From: JAWLFY01 sp964462125
GTDB lineage: Bacteria; Planctomycetota; Planctomycetia; Pirellulales; Pirellulaceae
DNA length: 12,518 nucleotides
NCBI GenBank assembly: GCA_964462125.1
Contig: CAYWXT010000169.1
Span: 1-12,518, forward strand
Reading direction: 5' to 3'
The notes under the pieces are model-generated. The model searched no databases, was not told the origin of the DNA, and was given only the letters and a program-made list of their open reading frames with translations. Positions 11,359 to 12,518 of this stretch are shown in pieces. A program made the translations under genes and the position numbers. Position 1 is the first letter of the stretch. Each line of letters opens with the position of its first letter.

Positions 11359-12518
11359 ATGGCGAAAACGATCTACTTTTCGGTGGGAGAGCCCAGCGGT
11401 GACCAGCACGCCGCCAGGCTGATCCGTGAAATCGGGCATCTCGACAGCACCGTCCGCACCCGCGGGTTCGGCGGGCCGGCGATGAGAGCGGCCGGATGCC
11501 AACTCGATCGTGATCTGACCGGCGAATCGGTCGTCGGTCTGTTGGAGGCGATCCCCAAGGTCCGCCGCTTCTTCGGCTTTGCGGACGAGGCCGAACAGAC
11601 GTTCGCACGCGGGGAAATCGATGCTGTCCTGCTGGTCGACTTCCCCGGATTCAACTGGCATATCGCCAAGCGAGCCCACCGCCACGGGATCCCCGTGCAC
11701 TACTACTGTCCGCCCCAGTTGTGGGCTTGGGGCCGCTGGCGGATCCGCAAAATGCGGCGGTACGTGGACCATGTTCTCGCCGTGTTGCCGTTCGAAGAGA
11801 CCTTTTTCTCCGCCTCCGGCATCCCCACGACCTATGTCGGTCACCCGTTCTTCGACGCTGTTGACCAAGTTCCCCTCGACGCGTCGCTGATGCAACGGCT
11901 CGGCGACCGAGTCCGTGCGGGAATCCCGCTCGTGGCGGTGCTGCCCGGTTCCCGTGACCAGGAGGTGCGGCGCAACTGGCCGATCATGCTGGAGTCGATC
12001 CGGCGGTTGCAGCGGCAATACCCCGGCACTCGCTTCCTGGTTGCAGCCTACCGGGATCGACACTGCCTGTGGTGCCGCGATCAGCTCCGCCCCGATGATC
12101 ACGCCCTGGCGTTGGAGTTCTTCGTCGGTCGCACCAGCGAGGTGATCGAGGTCGCCCACTGTGCGATGATGGTCAGCGGCTCGGTCAGCCTGGAGCTGAT
12201 GGCTCGGGGGACCCCTGCCGTGGTGCTCTATCGCGTCGGCCGTCTGCTCCGCGCCTTTGCGCACCTGGCGGTGCGCGTCGACTCAATGACGCTCCCGAAC
12301 CTGATGGCAGGTCGCAAGATCTTCCCCGAGATGGTCTCGGTCGGTGACCCGGCCCCGGCGGTCGATTTCTTGACGGCCTCGATCGATGCGATGCTCGGAG
12401 ATTCCTACTACTATCGCCGCACGGTCGAGGAGCTTTCGGATCTGCGGTCCCGTTATGCGACCCCCGGTGCCTCGGGGAACGCCGCCGGGCAGATCATCGA
12501 CCGGCTCCACAGCCGCGG
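11359..12518 (+). CDS. lpxB: Lipid A disaccharide synthase LpxB (3' end beyond window)
   Basis: A GT19 glycosyltransferase that joins UDP-2,3-diacylglucosamine and lipid X (2,3-diacylglucosamine-1-phosphate) into the beta-1,6 disaccharide of lipid A, at the inner face of the cytoplasmic membrane. The 386 residues present cover nearly the whole family length (about 380-390). Signatures in order: FSVGEPSGDQHAA (7-19), GFGGPAMRAAGC (36-47), VDFPGFNWHIAKRAHRHG (93-110), YYCPPQLWAWGRWRIRKM (115-132), LPFEETFF (143-150), VGHPFFD (160-166), LPGSRDQEVRRNWP (195-208), VSGSVSLELMARGTPAVVLYRV (272-293) and TLPNLMAGRKIFPE (311-324). Start is ATG at 11359, no Shine-Dalgarno upstream, and a candidate promoter so close that the mRNA may be leaderless. 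Its presence implies lipid A synthesis in this organism. Confidence 0.96.
   Translation, partial: MAKTIYFSVGEPSGDQHAARLIREIGHLDSTVRTRGFGGPAMRAAGCQLDRDLTGESVVGLLEAIPKVRRFFGFADEAEQTFARGEIDAVLLVDFPGFNWHIAKRAHRHGIPVHYYCPPQLWAWGRWRIRKMRRYVDHVLAVLPFEETFFSASGIPTTYVGHPFFDAVDQVPLDASLMQRLGDRVRAGIPLVAVLPGSRDQEVRRNWPIMLESIRRLQRQYPGTRFLVAAYRDRHCLWCRDQLRPDDHALALEFFVGRTSEVIEVAHCAMMVSGSVSLELMARGTPAVVLYRVGRLLRAFAHLAVRVDSMTLPNLMAGRKIFPEMVSVGDPAPAVDFLTASIDAMLGDSYYYRRTVEELSDLRSRYATPGASGNAAGQIIDRLHSR

Noticed and set aside
11299..12264. A 321-residue minus-strand open frame
   Set aside because: Antisense to lpxB, which has all family signatures.

Overview
The window looks like chromosomal DNA from a high-GC member of the Planctomycetes, probably a Pirellulaceae/Rhodopirellula-type bacterium. 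This is inferred from content: two large exported PQQ-like beta-propeller proteins with signal peptides, a small protein with the CxxC signature often seen beside planctomycetal sigma factors, a Cys/Gly-rich exported protein, and several genes without a recognisable Shine-Dalgarno sequence. No 16S gene or other taxonomic marker is present.

Layout, left to right. 1-606 (minus): a partial open frame running off the left edge, unidentified, whose first part looks like an IS91-type zinc-binding motif. 767-1192 (minus): a small anti-sigma-like zinc-motif protein. 1275-3986 (minus): a compact lipid cassette, transcribed in the order FabZ-like dehydratase, long acyl carrier protein, second FabZ-like hotdog protein, FabF-type ketosynthase. 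4164-4640 (minus): aspartate 1-decarboxylase PanD. 4665-5039 (minus): a receiver-like protein without the phosphorylatable Asp. 5048-7096 (minus): a lipoprotein beta-propeller. 7171-9456 (minus): a second propeller protein with Ig-like and jelly-roll C-terminal domains. 9470-9820 (minus): a small cupin. 9821-10461: a 641-bp intergenic region rich in inverted repeats, between divergent genes. 10462-11214 (plus): an exported Cys-rich repeat protein, followed by a strong intrinsic terminator. 11359-right edge (plus): lipid A disaccharide synthase LpxB.

How it may work together. Cupin, both propellers, receiver and panD are tightly packed (gaps or overlaps of 74 bp or less), so co-transcription is plausible. 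The fatty-acid cassette has its own candidate promoter at 4098-4126. Its carrier protein resembles AcpXL, the special ACP that carries very-long-chain hydroxy acids to lipid A in rhizobia, more than housekeeping AcpP. With a ketosynthase, one intact and one active-site-altered dehydratase, and lpxB about 7.4 kb away, the most interesting hypothesis is a dedicated acyl-chain pathway for an envelope lipid. No ketoreductase, acyltransferase or thioesterase is visible, so the cassette must borrow those functions from elsewhere.
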